Shown one piece after another: positions 1 to 8,854 of a DNA stretch of 64,000 nucleotides. A model generated the notes under the pieces. It searched no databases, was not told the DNA's origin, and was given only the letters and a program-made list of their open reading frames with translations. The number at the start of each line of letters is the position of its first letter. The first letter of the stretch is position 1. Source of the DNA: Prostheceraeus crozeri. Its lineage: Eukaryota > Platyhelminthes > Polycladida > Euryleptidae. Both the position numbers and the translations under genes were made by a program. The stretch lies in assembly GCA_907163375.1 (NCBI GenBank), contig CAJQUW010012664.1, positions 186,001 to 250,000 of the forward strand, written 5' to 3'.

Positions 1-1
1 T

Positions 2-163
2 AGTGCCCCCTATCGTCAAGCGAACGTGCCTCATAATATTCGTTTGGATTTGACGTTCAAAAGAACACTACCTGAGACGATCAATGTATTAATTTATGCA
101 GTCTTCGATTCAAATATTGAAATTACAAAGTATCGTGACGTGATTCTTCAGTATAATCGTTAA
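2..163 (+). CDS. C-terminal tail of a capsid-like protein of the Polinton element (cut by window edge)
   Basis: An open frame enters from the left edge and ends with TAA at 161-163. The last 53 residues include 'NIRLDLTFKRTLPE' and 'VLIYAVFDSNIEITKYRDV', which resemble the C-terminus of a conserved Polinton virion protein often annotated in animal genomes as F54H12.2-like. In that family a beta-rich end 'RLDL.F...LPE.v.VlvYAe.dn.iEi...R.v' is usual. I infer a capsid component, probably the major one, but only the tail is visible. Its stop overlaps the start of the protease gene (TAATG), so the two are tightly coupled on the plus strand. Confidence 0.5.
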   Translation, partial: SAPYRQANVPHNIRLDLTFKRTLPETINVLIYAVFDSNIEITKYRDVILQYNR

Positions 164-622
164 TGAGTTGGTTGACTGCTGACGATATTAAGACTAAAGT
201 GCAGCGTAATGCAGACGAAGCGACGTTGAAAGCTTTCGATAATGTCTATTCACTCGATACCTTACCACCTGCAGTAAATCACTATCCCATCTTTATTGTG
301 CTAAACACTCATTCGCAGAATTTAGGCGGTGAGCATTGGAAAGCGATCTTTATTGGAGAAGACCGACGTGGTGAACTATTTGACTCTTGCTCAACCTCCA
401 AATATACCAACACAGCAGTGGTTGAGAAAACATACGCGTCAATATCAGCGAAATGAACGCATAATACAACATCCACTTTCATCAACGTGTGGTGCTTTTG
501 TACTGTACTTCATCTTAAAACGTTTACATGTATCTCGATTTGTATCTATTATTCAAAACTTTTCATGTAATCCATCCTCAAATGAAAAAATGATTTGTAA
601 GTTCTATCATGATTTGAAATAA
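163..622 (+). pseudogene. Adenain-like cysteine protease (PRO) of the Polinton element, broken
   Basis: The N-terminal part contains 'LGGEHWKAIFI', the His-Trp motif of adenovirus-type (C5/ULP fold) processing proteases, followed by an acidic residue in 'GELFDSC'. The C-terminal part contains 'SSTCGAFVLYFI', which matches the nucleophile block with catalytic Cys followed by Gly. In Polintons this enzyme is thought to mature capsid proteins. The ATG overlaps the stop of the upstream capsid-like gene, and the stop codon lies inside an AATAAA signal (618-623). Total size is about 150 residues, normal for this small protease. The copy is broken, with about one interruption of the reading frame. 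Confidence 0.75.
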
Positions 623-653
623 AAACATCATGTTGGAAAAATTGTTTTTTATT
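618..653. terminator. Overlapping poly(A) signals of convergent genes
   Basis: The plus-strand protease stop TAA (620-622) sits within AATAAA (618-623). The minus-strand TBP-like stop (649-651) sits within AATAAA on the other strand (648-653). Only 26 bp separate the two stops, so the 3' ends of both transcripts must overlap. This is typical of a compact viral layout. Confidence 0.7.
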
Positions 654-1194
654 TTACAATCCGCTGGGTACGTACATACTCAATGAGATGGTCTAGGATC
701 ACATTTGCTTGTACATGAGATTTTAGTCCAGTAATGATCACTTTACTATTATGAAAGATTACCACATGCACAGGTAACCAACAACTAATGAGAGCTGCAG
801 GAAAAAGTTCGGGTTCATAACACAAATTGTAACTGCTGGTACGAATCTTCAAAAATGATACACTTTCACTCAATTGAGTAGAGATCACCATATTGTCCAC
901 AGTCAGATTCGACATCACACACCTCTCCCTCTTCCATATCCGACGTAGTAGTCTCTGTAGCTCTAAGCGCATTGACTGCGCCGATGAATGAGAAAGGGCG
1001 CCGAGAATCTGTACAGTCCCATTTGGGAAGAGTTGAAGATTCCGTGAATTGTTCATCTTCACCACTAACATTTGAGGACGGCCCGGGTAATACTTGCTGT
1101 TTGGAAGGTATTGGTGTAATGTTGTGAGATCGATTTTGGTGTAGAGTCTGAAGCGACGGAGAATGTTGACGATGGTGTAGCGATGGCGCTTCAT
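649..1194 (-). CDS. TATA-binding-protein-like protein (two TBP repeats) in the Polinton element
   Basis: From the first ATG of the frame (1194) the protein has 181 residues, the size of the bare TBP core. The second half reads 'NMVIS' (101-105), 'CYEPELFPAALI' (125-136) and 'VVIFHNSKVIITGLKS' (144-159). In the TBP C-terminal repeat the equivalents are 'NMV', 'YEPELFPGLIY' and 'FVSGKVVLTGAK'. The first half repeats the pattern more weakly: 'KIDLTTL' (20-26), 'LVVKM' (43-47), 'LQLFPNGTVQILGALS' (53-68). Three of the four DNA-kinking Phe positions of TBP appear kept (F56, F131, F147). The frame could extend upstream only with a non-ATG start. It overlaps the tail of the neighbouring 866-1516 frame in another phase. 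I infer TATA-box recognition for the element's own promoters. Homology looks good; function is not shown. Confidence 0.7.
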   Translation of the reverse strand: MKRHRYTIVNILRRFRLYTKIDLTTLHQYLPNSKYYPGRPQMLVVKMNNSRNLQLFPNGTVQILGALSHSSAQSMRLELQRLLRRIWKRERCVMSNLTVDNMVISTQLSESVSFLKIRTSSYNLCYEPELFPAALISCWLPVHVVIFHNSKVIITGLKSHVQANVILDHLIEYVRTQRIVK

Positions 1195-1516
1195 GATGAA
1201 AGAATGAGTAAATTGAGCGATGCACCTTCCTTTTATACTTTTCCCAACTACCTTGATGAAATCTGAAGTTAGTATGAAGTTGGGAATGATAGAGTTGAAT
1301 TCGCCGATTGTTGACGCGCAGCCAGATGCGATTTCCAATACGTGAATGTCTTTTCATATAGAAGTATTTCAAGTCCTTCATGATATGATGTAGAGATTGA
1401 AAATGACGATAAGATAAAGCAAACTCTCTTCTCACATTTCCAGTTGAATCTTTGAAATAGACGTTTCGATCATGATCCGTTTCAATACGTTGTAGGGAAT
1501 CTAATTTCCAACTCAT
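866..1516 (-). CDS. PC4-like domain protein, copy A (216 aa), overlapping the TBP-like gene
   Basis: The N-terminal ~110 residues are paralogous to the gene at 1539-1895: 'LDSLQRIETDHDRNVYFKD' and 'FALSYRHFQSLHHIMKDLKYF' match 'LDSLQYIRVDRDGNVHFKN' and 'ITLTWRQFVNLNDIMRDLEYF'. The order of strands followed by a helix with 'L...qf..L..im.dl' recalls the PC4/p15 single-stranded-DNA-binding coactivator fold, and a second strand-helix half follows ('RIQLYHSQ', 'WEKYKRKVHRSIYSF'). Residues after ~108 are Ser/His-rich then acidic ('DMEEGEVCDVESDCG') and lie over the TBP-like gene in another frame. This is either a true overlap or an unselected extension, because copy B ends right after the domain. 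The PC4 assignment is a guess; the paralogy is plain. Confidence 0.5.
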   Translation of the reverse strand: MSWKLDSLQRIETDHDRNVYFKDSTGNVRREFALSYRHFQSLHHIMKDLKYFYMKRHSRIGNRIWLRVNNRRIQLYHSQLHTNFRFHQGSWEKYKRKVHRSIYSFFHHEAPSLHHRQHSPSLQTLHQNRSHNITPIPSKQQVLPGPSSNVSGEDEQFTESSTLPKWDCTDSRRPFSFIGAVNALRATETTTSDMEEGEVCDVESDCGQYGDLYSIE

Positions 1517-1538
1517 GATGTGTGGTAGTCATGTCTGA

Positions 1539-1895
1539 TTAAGATTTGCATAGTAGGGCGATGAACTCACGACGAATAAATGTCATGATGGAGCGATGTA
1601 TGTATCTTCTATACTTCTCCCAATTGTATTTGCGAAATGAGAAACAGTTTGTGGAATGAGAATGGCAGATTTGAATTTCATTTCTGTAATGTTGAAGCCA
1701 AACTTGATCACCCAAGGAGATGAATCTTAATGTTTCAAAATATTCCAAATCCCTCATGATATCATTGAGGTTGACAAATTGTCGCCATGTTAATGTAATA
1801 CCTCTTGATGTATGACCATGAGAATTTTTGAAATGTACGTTTCCATCACGATCAACTCTGATATATTGTAGAGAGTCCAAAATCCAAGTCTTCAT
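1539..1895 (-). CDS. PC4-like domain protein, copy B (118 aa)
   Basis: Taken from the first ATG (1895; the frame is open a few codons upstream without ATG). The protein is essentially only the domain shared with copy A: 'LDSLQYIRVDRDGNVHFKN', 'ITLTWRQFVNLNDIMRDLEYF', then 'VWLQHYRNEIQICHSHS' and 'WEKYRRYIHRSIMTFI'. The conserved 'WEKY+R.+HRSI..F' end is identical in spacing in both copies. It lies just upstream of copy A in the same direction, so the pair arose by tandem duplication. Its start faces the start of the plus-strand gene at 1931 across only 35 bp. A role in transcription or single-stranded DNA binding is inferred from the weak PC4 resemblance alone. Confidence 0.5.
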   Translation of the reverse strand: MKTWILDSLQYIRVDRDGNVHFKNSHGHTSRGITLTWRQFVNLNDIMRDLEYFETLRFISLGDQVWLQHYRNEIQICHSHSTNCFSFRKYNWEKYRRYIHRSIMTFIRREFIALLCKS

Positions 1896-1930
1896 GATGT
1901 TATGCAAAGTTGCAGATTAGCAATATAAAA
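1896..1930. promoter_or_regulatory. 35-bp divergent promoter/leader gap
   Basis: The ATG of copy B (minus, 1895) and the ATG of the 466-aa protein (plus, 1931) are 35 bp apart. The gap holds 'caatataaaa' directly before the plus ATG and 'ttatgcaaa' (octamer-like). Promoters for each gene must lie within the other gene or be shared. Confidence 0.4.
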
Positions 1931-3328
1931 ATGTCGTTTTATCATATTTTGCTTAGCAATGCGGCTACAAAGAGATTTGCTAGTAATCGAGCCGCACTCT
2001 TTTCTACTCCCATTGATCATGCACAACAGCTAAATGGAAATTGGGAAGTGGGTGTCACTCAACTTGTTTATAGCAACTGTGTCTATACTTTTGATCATGA
2101 GGTGATGACTATTAATATGAGACGTACAGCTACTTATCAATGTGAAAAGGGGTGCCGAGTATACATTCCACAGTGGCCAAAGAAAGATCTCTTATCATGT
2201 AAAAAGTTTATATATGATTTCTTGAATAAAGCGAGTAAACATATTGTCCAATTTACTCCGCACAATGATGATTATAATTATGTACATCATGTAGTTGAGA
2301 AAGATTGGATTGTTGGTTTAAGTCCAAGTTTAAGAAATGATTTAGGTTACCTCGCTAGCGCCTTAACAAGCTATGATAATTTTAACGTTAATTACCACAT
2401 AAGTGGTCATAAACAGTTAATATATCGAGAGGAAGCTTATTATGTAGATCTTATTCCAAGAAATGAGAAGACGTTGGTGAAGAAGATTGTGATTAAGCCA
2501 AGAAAGACAAACATGACTCCTGAAACATTATTGAAGATATTTAATTATCTCCTTCGAGTTGATGGTAAACAAGTGGCAACATTGACTTACATCAAATCAT
2601 CTAATCATATTGCAATAAGCAAATTAAATGATGATGATCTAGTATTAGTTTGTTCAAAAGATTTTCATCAGTTCTTACGACATCGTTCTGCAGCTGTTCA
2701 TGGAAAATCTGATATGCAACATTTACCATGTGAAAGGTCAAATCAATTTGATACAGAATGGACCGTATCTTTATACAGAAAGTGTGTAGAGCCTTTAGGT
2801 GGTATCTTACATGAAACAAGAGTGTTGATGCCTCGCATTATTACTTCGGTTAAATTGGTTGTAGATTATTTAAATGAAGTGATTAATGAGAAACATATTT
2901 CATTTTCTGAAAAAGAAGGTACTTTGTCTCTCACTATAAGTGGAAAAGGTATTGAACTAATTATGGATAAAACTCTAATGGACATTTTGGGTTTTGATCA
3001 AAATATCTTTAAAAGTGGTACTGTAAAAAAAGCTAGCGCAGACATGTCGCTATCGCGTCGTATTAACTATTTTCAGATATATTCCAATATTGGTGAAGAT
3101 GTACGTGTGGGAGATGTTGAAGCTCCATTGCTAGCAATGATACCATACCAGCCAAAAAGCTGCAGTATTTTATCTGAGCATACTTTCAAGAAAGTGCATT
3201 ATACAAAGCTGAAATCAGACTACATCCCACAAATTGATATTGCCATTTATGACGATGCTGGTGCGTTGATTCCTTTTCATAAAGATGCTGTGACAAGTAT
3301 CACACTCCATTTCCGAATGAAGAGTTAA
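1931..3328 (+). CDS. Polinton 'GxWEVGV' virion-type protein, paralog 1 (466 aa)
   Basis: Start chosen at the ATG of 'MSFYHILLSNAATKRF'. The N-terminus follows the pattern of a conserved Polinton/adintovirus protein: a hydrophobic strand, 'LLSNAA', a Phe-rich step, then 'LNGNWEVGVTQLVY'. The following gene has the same layout ('YLPSNASMNKFPKN', 'LEGEWEVGVSSICY'), as well as a shared middle block ('FHQFLRHRSAAVHG' against 'LRHFVRHPKPIIGSG') and a shared 'MPRI/MPRLYHTVESF' block. Proteins with this N-terminus are known from animal Polintons and are thought to be virion components; I cannot say which one. No membrane segment or signal peptide is obvious. The frame looks whole. Confidence 0.6.
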   Translation: MSFYHILLSNAATKRFASNRAALFSTPIDHAQQLNGNWEVGVTQLVYSNCVYTFDHEVMTINMRRTATYQCEKGCRVYIPQWPKKDLLSCKKFIYDFLNKASKHIVQFTPHNDDYNYVHHVVEKDWIVGLSPSLRNDLGYLASALTSYDNFNVNYHISGHKQLIYREEAYYVDLIPRNEKTLVKKIVIKPRKTNMTPETLLKIFNYLLRVDGKQVATLTYIKSSNHIAISKLNDDDLVLVCSKDFHQFLRHRSAAVHGKSDMQHLPCERSNQFDTEWTVSLYRKCVEPLGGILHETRVLMPRIITSVKLVVDYLNEVINEKHISFSEKEGTLSLTISGKGIELIMDKTLMDILGFDQNIFKSGTVKKASADMSLSRRINYFQIYSNIGEDVRVGDVEAPLLAMIPYQPKSCSILSEHTFKKVHYTKLKSDYIPQIDIAIYDDAGALIPFHKDAVTSITLHFRMKS

Positions 3329-3359
3329 TGCAAAAGTATGCTAATATATTTTTAATAAT

Positions 3360-4856
3360 ATGGAAAGTGAAAATAAGGACTCGTTTCTAATCTACTTACC
3401 CAGTAATGCTTCTATGAATAAATTTCCCAAAAATAAACCATCAGACTATCGAGTAGAATTAAATCGCCCACTGCATTTAGAAGGTGAATGGGAGGTTGGC
3501 GTTTCTAGTATTTGCTATGATAGCAATATTCAGAATGTGAATGATTTGGAAGAAATGATATTGACTCCTCGCACCCATGATGGAATAACGATGAATAATG
3601 CATTTCAGTTCCCATACAATTTAACATCAGATGGAAAGTGGAACTATGAATGGATTCAGATAAAATCAGATTCTTATGAACCATTTGGGAATGAGAAAAT
3701 TATTAAGGCATTCAACAGTGGTAATACTTCCATCATGAAGAATAAAAATCAGAAAGCTTATGAGTTTACTATCTATCATTGGAGTGGGAGACAGTTCCTC
3801 CGCTTTCATTCTTTTACTAAAGGTCTTACGCTGAGGTTGGATAATGAATTCTATCCACATCTTGGTTTTGGTCATGGACTACATCTAACGTCAATTGCTA
3901 CTGCAAATGTTAAAAAAGTTTATTCAAATCGAATCAACAAATTTCATTATAGATTTAAAATATTTGATGAAGATGTTGTAGAATGCGAAGAACGCATCAT
4001 TTTGAAAAAGCGTGGTGTTCAACCTTTATCACTTATTGAGTTAGTAAAACGATGGAATGAGACTGTGGGTAAGAAGTATGGAGAGAAAATTATGGCGGAC
4101 AAAAATAAGTTGGTTATTCAGAAATATAATGACAAACTTACAGTTTATTTCTCTCCAACCTTGCGTCATTTTGTAAGACATCCAAAACCTATTATTGGAA
4201 GCGGTGTGGTGTATGCTTCTCATGAATATCACACTAAAGCTGATTCAGTTAATGATGAATGGTGGGTGGACATCTATGGTGATCGCATCAAGAAAATTTA
4301 CCAGTCTTATGAAGAATCTAAAGTTGCTATCAATATAATGCCGCGTCTATATCATACAGTTGAAAGCTTCATTCATGTAGTAAATCCTTATATACAACAG
4401 AAGTTGAAACATGTGATGAAAAGTAAATATGATGTAAAGACACACCACATTTCGTTTTCAATTGAAAATCAACGCGTTCTGAAACTGGGCGATGACATTC
4501 AATGTCAATTGAGTAAAAATTTTAAAAAACTCTTTGGTTTTTCAATGCTACAAACAGTGTTTACTGCTGCGCATACGATTGGTATAGAAACACCAATGAC
4601 ACTTGATAAACATGAACAGCACCTTTACATTCAAAGTGATTTGATTTTACCTATTTCTGTTGGTGAGAAAAAAGAATACATTTTACGTGATTTCATTCAT
4701 GATAAAGACGCATCATATGGAATAGTCGAGAAGATGTTTGAATCTATTTTCTATCATCCCGTCGTCAAACAAACTATACCCTCTATTGCTATCAAAATTA
4801 CCAATGGTTTACAAGAGTGCATCCACGTGAAAGATACTAAATCCCTCATAACGTAG
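3360..4856 (+). CDS. Polinton 'GxWEVGV' virion-type protein, paralog 2 (498 aa)
   Basis: It begins 31 bp after paralog 1 at a clear ATG. The N-terminal 'FLIYLPSNASMNKFPKNKPS' and 'LHLEGEWEVGVSSICYDS' are closer than paralog 1 to the usual family form ('LPSNaSm..fp.N', 'G.WEVgl..i.Y'). The two proteins are similar along most of their length, so the pair is a tandem duplication that has diverged well beyond half of its positions. A structural or virion-entry role is inferred from family context. The frame looks whole. An AATAAA lies 44 bp after the stop. Confidence 0.62.
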   Translation: MESENKDSFLIYLPSNASMNKFPKNKPSDYRVELNRPLHLEGEWEVGVSSICYDSNIQNVNDLEEMILTPRTHDGITMNNAFQFPYNLTSDGKWNYEWIQIKSDSYEPFGNEKIIKAFNSGNTSIMKNKNQKAYEFTIYHWSGRQFLRFHSFTKGLTLRLDNEFYPHLGFGHGLHLTSIATANVKKVYSNRINKFHYRFKIFDEDVVECEERIILKKRGVQPLSLIELVKRWNETVGKKYGEKIMADKNKLVIQKYNDKLTVYFSPTLRHFVRHPKPIIGSGVVYASHEYHTKADSVNDEWWVDIYGDRIKKIYQSYEESKVAINIMPRLYHTVESFIHVVNPYIQQKLKHVMKSKYDVKTHHISFSIENQRVLKLGDDIQCQLSKNFKKLFGFSMLQTVFTAAHTIGIETPMTLDKHEQHLYIQSDLILPISVGEKKEYILRDFIHDKDASYGIVEKMFESIFYHPVVKQTIPSIAIKITNGLQECIHVKDTKSLIT

Positions 4857-4891
4857 TGTTTCGGAAAACAAAGTGAAGTCATTGTGATATG

Positions 4892-4905
4892 TTTATTGAA
4901 ATAAA
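4892..4905. terminator. Back-to-back poly(A) signals between convergent genes
   Basis: AATAAA on the minus strand (4892-4897) serves the polymerase gene. AATAAA on the plus strand (4900-4905) serves paralog 2. Transcripts from both sides overlap here. The rest of 4857-5055 holds no gene. Confidence 0.6.
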
Positions 4906-5055
4906 AATATGTATATGAAAAAGTCTTTTCACAGATATAGGGGGAATGGGCTGACTGTAGGCATATATTCACAAGGAAGAAACGATCTCATGCGATACAT
5001 AAAACAACCATGTATATCTACAAAAAACAACATCAAAATACTGAGTTAAAGTTGA

Positions 5056-8000
5056 TTATGTCAATACATCTCCTGAATGTGGTAGCGTGAGTTTTATTCT
5101 TTTGGGTGGAGGTATGTTTGTGTCAGGATGTCCATGTGGAAGAGATGTGTTATGTCCTATCCAACACCTCTTATCCTCCCATGCTGAAAGTGCTCGTTTC
5201 TTGAACGTGTACGTTTTCACAGTATGAACTTGAGATTTTAAGATTGTCATATTGACAAACGTTATAGTTTTATTTTTATAGGCCTTCTTATAGGACCGAT
5301 GTTTCATTTTATGAACAATGGAATTTGATATACCTTTAGCACGCTTAATACTATCTGCACATTCTTTTAATTTCATGGAATACATTTTAGGACGGAGGAG
5401 AATCATTTCAGCTATTTCCTTTCCTGCTGTTTCATCCTTAAAACAACCAAGTTTGGCTTTATTCTGTATGGAATAGAGTGGATGAGTGGGATTGTAGTCA
5501 GATGTGTCGAAATATTTTTCTAATGACTTGCCTACTTCATTAAATTTAAATCTTTTTGAGTGGTAATTCCTAAAAAGAAACTATCTGTATCACCACCCAG
5601 CAAGCGAACCTCTTTTACGAGAGGGCATGGTTTTAATATTTTGTAGAAGAGTTGATACATTTCAAGCTTGGAATAATCTAAAACGGCTTGCCCAACATAG
5701 ATGGGTTTGCACAACTCAACTTCTGATTTAATCATTTTAACACCTACAAGATCCTCATCGATGATGTCTCTATCAATGAAAAGAGGTGATGAGGTCAATT
5801 TGTGATATTTTTGTTCATCAACGACTAGTTTGTAATTCATACGTTTTCTAACATCCTCCATGGTCTTTCCGAATAGACTGTTATTCTTATATTTATAAAA
5901 ATCCTTTTCAAAATTATTTTGGGCGAGTGCACGTTTTTGACTGTTACTATCTATGTAAGGTTTGAGGAAGGCTTTCTGTCTAAATTTGATAATGCGGTGA
6001 ACTGACTTTAGAAGCATGCCCATTTCTAAATAGAATTTTAATATGCAGAAGTGTACGAGATAGTTTTTCTTATCATATTGGGTGAGTAAAAGTTTGCGGC
6101 ATGGTTTGTACCTTGGCTGTCCACACTCTATTAAGTTATTATGAAATTGTGACATGAATGGTGAAAACATATCTTCAGTCACTTCACCAGATTCAGGTGC
6201 GAGTGGGAAATCAGCAGTTTTATTTTTAATGCTATTTGGATAAATCAAATCCACTTCAAAATAATATCCCCAATCACCTTCATCTGGAATCTTCAGTATG
6301 TTTGAAGGGTTGGAGTAATACTCAAGCTCATCTTGATTTAACCAACTAAACTCGGAATGAGGTAGTGGTTTGGATAGTGAACTGCCATATAAATTTTTTT
6401 GGTCATAGTACTTTAGGTGGATATGATCATCACGTACTGTTTCAGATTTTATATGATGTTTATTTACAAATGTGAGACCACCGCGTATTCCGCGCTCAAA
6501 TATATTATACATCTCCGGGTCTTGTAAGAGATGAATGGTCTCACCAGTCATTTTAAAGGCTGATTTAAAGGACATGGCTGGTGGACTGACAAAGTGGACA
6601 GGATCTAATTTGTCTTCTTCTAATGCCACTCGTCGAAATTCCTGAAAGACATCAGCCAGCAAAATGACATCTAATTCTAAGTAAGCGATCATATATTCGC
6701 CAAACGTTTTACAATCAAATTTTAACCATGCCTCTTGAGCATGTTCATAGTCCTCTACTGGACAATCTTCACCCGTCAAATCGTTTTTGAATTTGTCAAT
6801 GGAAGGAAGGGTTGTTTCATTTAGTTTAGACATTGAGCTAAAATACGCATAAGGAAAGACTCCTTTGCGAGTGATTATTTCATCCGTTAAGTTTGGATAG
6901 TGTTTCTTCAAAGTTTGACTATGGGGAAGAAACTTGAGATTTCGAACGAGAGAAGCTAGTGACGCTGACATGAATTGAAATGAATCTAAAAATTTTATTT
7001 CGAAGAAGACTGTCTTATTTTCTTTAGTTTTATCTACTGGTACTTTTGCTGTCATTGCCATGAATTTTTCTCTCGTTTGTGCTATTACATTAAACTGCCA
7101 CGATTTCATCTGGCTCAACCCTCCTTTTATGAGCATATGACTGTCATAGCCCTTAAAGTTATGAAAAATGACGGGTAGTACACGACGTCTCAACCTAAGT
7201 GAAAAGTTACATTTGGAGCAGAGTGCGTTTCTAAATTTACCAGTGATGTGATCATGATCACACACTTTCTTAATTTTATCGTCATCAAACGTTTTATGAC
7301 ATTTAGGGCACGATGTGCAACTTTCAAATTTTTGTTTGTCTTCATCTGACATATGTAGTGACTTACGCTGCAATTGTGAATCATATGATTGTTGAAATTT
7401 AGCAGCTTTATCGAGAAATTCTAGAAATTTTGAAATACAATCTTCACCTTGCCAAGTATGCATTTTGTTTTGTCTATTCCTAAAGTGATCATGCCATACT
7501 TCATAGCAGGATATGGCTGCTGGTTTGTGGATGATATCATCAATGTAGCATTCTATGTCTGCGTAAATGATACGCAGGGGACTTAATTCGTCACCATTAT
7601 CCCTATGTGAAAATATTTTATCTTTGGGCATGCGTTCCATTTGTAATTTACCTCGCTTGCACCATTCATAGTGAGTTTCAAATTTATCTTTACTCCAAAA
7701 GGAGCGGATGCAGCGGTCGCATACAAAATGTTCACCTCTTTTAGAGTGCCCCAAGTGAGTGTACAAGCGAGAGATTTTGGGAATACCACAGTAGTGCCAT
7801 TCCTCGCTATCATCTTGTTTTACTAATAAGAGGTTGACTACACGTTCATAACAAGTTGAACGTGAATTATAGCGGGCACCCTTCAACCCCTTCTCCCACA
7901 CGTGAACGACAATTTTAATCTTATTATGTTTTTCGAACGTTTCTACATCTTTGATTTTCATGTTGTTACTATCACAACCTTCAAAGTCTAGTTCATCCTC

Positions 8001-8471
8001 CCACTGTCTATAGCTATAGGTATGATTTCGATTCGCGTTGATATCATTATAGTGAAGGATGGATAGGACTGCATATTTAAAACACTGTGATTTACAATCG
8101 ACATTGATGACAGCTTTCTTATTAAACAACGTTTTTGGTAGTTTAAATGTACCTCGAGCTGCATGACTTTCTAATAGTGAAATTTTGAATATGGCTGAGT
8201 CCACACCATCAAAAATGAGAGCGCTGTCGCGTTGATTGAATTTATCTACATTTGATTTTAAACATTGAATGTGAAAATTTAGCCAAGACTCGCAGTCTAC
8301 AACTTCGGTTGCGGAAGAGGAAGGAACATGAAACTGTATTCTCTCCGTCACTTGACCCGTTTGAAAATCTATCTTAATATATTTTAGTTTAAGGTAGATG
8401 AGCGCCTTCATTCTAAAATTGTCTAAATTGTTGAAGAGCGCTTCGATAATGTTAGATTTTGAAGGAGCCAC
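5056..8471 (-). pseudogene. Protein-primed type B DNA polymerase (pPolB) of the Polinton element, broken
   Basis: N-terminal region: 'KAVINVDCKSQCFKYAVLS', 'HYCGIPKISRLYTH' and 'FVCDRCIRSFWSKDKFETH' are the usual front part of animal Polinton polymerases. A Cys/His cluster 'CPKCHKTF...CDHDHITGKFRNALC' follows the exonuclease start 'RIIYADIECYID' (Exo I, DxE). Polymerase motifs are in order: 'YYDQKNLYGSSLSKPLP' (motif A, protein-primed form), 'YKNNSLFGKTMEDVRKR' (motif B) and 'LLGGDTDSFFLG' (motif C, DTD). The C-terminal part carries 'LRPKMYS', 'KAKGI' and 'ALSAWEDKRCW', the typical end of the family. It replicates the element from a terminal protein. The copy is broken, with about one interruption near the 3' end, and its initiation codon is uncertain. 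It overlaps the zinc-finger gene upstream. Confidence 0.92.
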
Positions 8472-8854
8472 TCAGGAAAATCTACTATTTGAGTATTGGA
8501 CTCCATGCAGTAGTCGCGTACTAAATTATTATGTGAAACATTAATGAGGGAGATGGTAGAGGTACCGTTGGTGTAGTGATCATTTGCATGCGTGTGTTGA
8601 AGTCTGTGCGAAGATCGCTGAAAGTGACTATCAAAAGAAAGAGGGCACAAATCGCAAGGAAAGGAGATGTCATCGTCAGAATCAACTTCACCTCCGGAGA
8701 TTGACGCCTCTTTGCGTTGACACACACGTTGTTTGATGTGTCGAAGGAGACTGTGCTTCCTTGTAAACATATGTCCGCAGTCGGCACATTCCCACTCGTT
8801 GCCTTGTCGCGAGAGTCCTGAGCTGGAACTCACATCACCTGAAAGAGAAATCAT
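8423..8854 (-). CDS. Two-finger C2H2 zinc-finger protein next to the polymerase
   Basis: From the ATG of 'MISLSGDV' the frame has two fingers: 'WECADCGHMFTRKHSLLRH' (C-x2-C, H-x5-C variant ending) and 'FPCDLCPLSFDSHFQRSSH' (C-x2-C, H-x4-H). An acidic linker 'GGEVDSDDDIS' lies between them. The C-terminus overlaps the polymerase frame by ~49 bp. Many animal Polintons encode zinc fingers in front of their polymerase, so this may be the polymerase's own leader region or a separate small DNA-binding protein. Sequence around the start contains candidate splice signals on the minus strand (an acceptor-like 'tttctctttcag' near 8843 and a donor-like GTAGGT near 8899), so the mature 5' end may lie upstream, within 8855-9060. 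Confidence 0.6.
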   Translation of the reverse strand: MISLSGDVSSSSGLSRQGNEWECADCGHMFTRKHSLLRHIKQRVCQRKEASISGGEVDSDDDISFPCDLCPLSFDSHFQRSSHRLQHTHANDHYTNGTSTISLINVSHNNLVRDYCMESNTQIVDFPEWLLQNLTLSKRSSTI

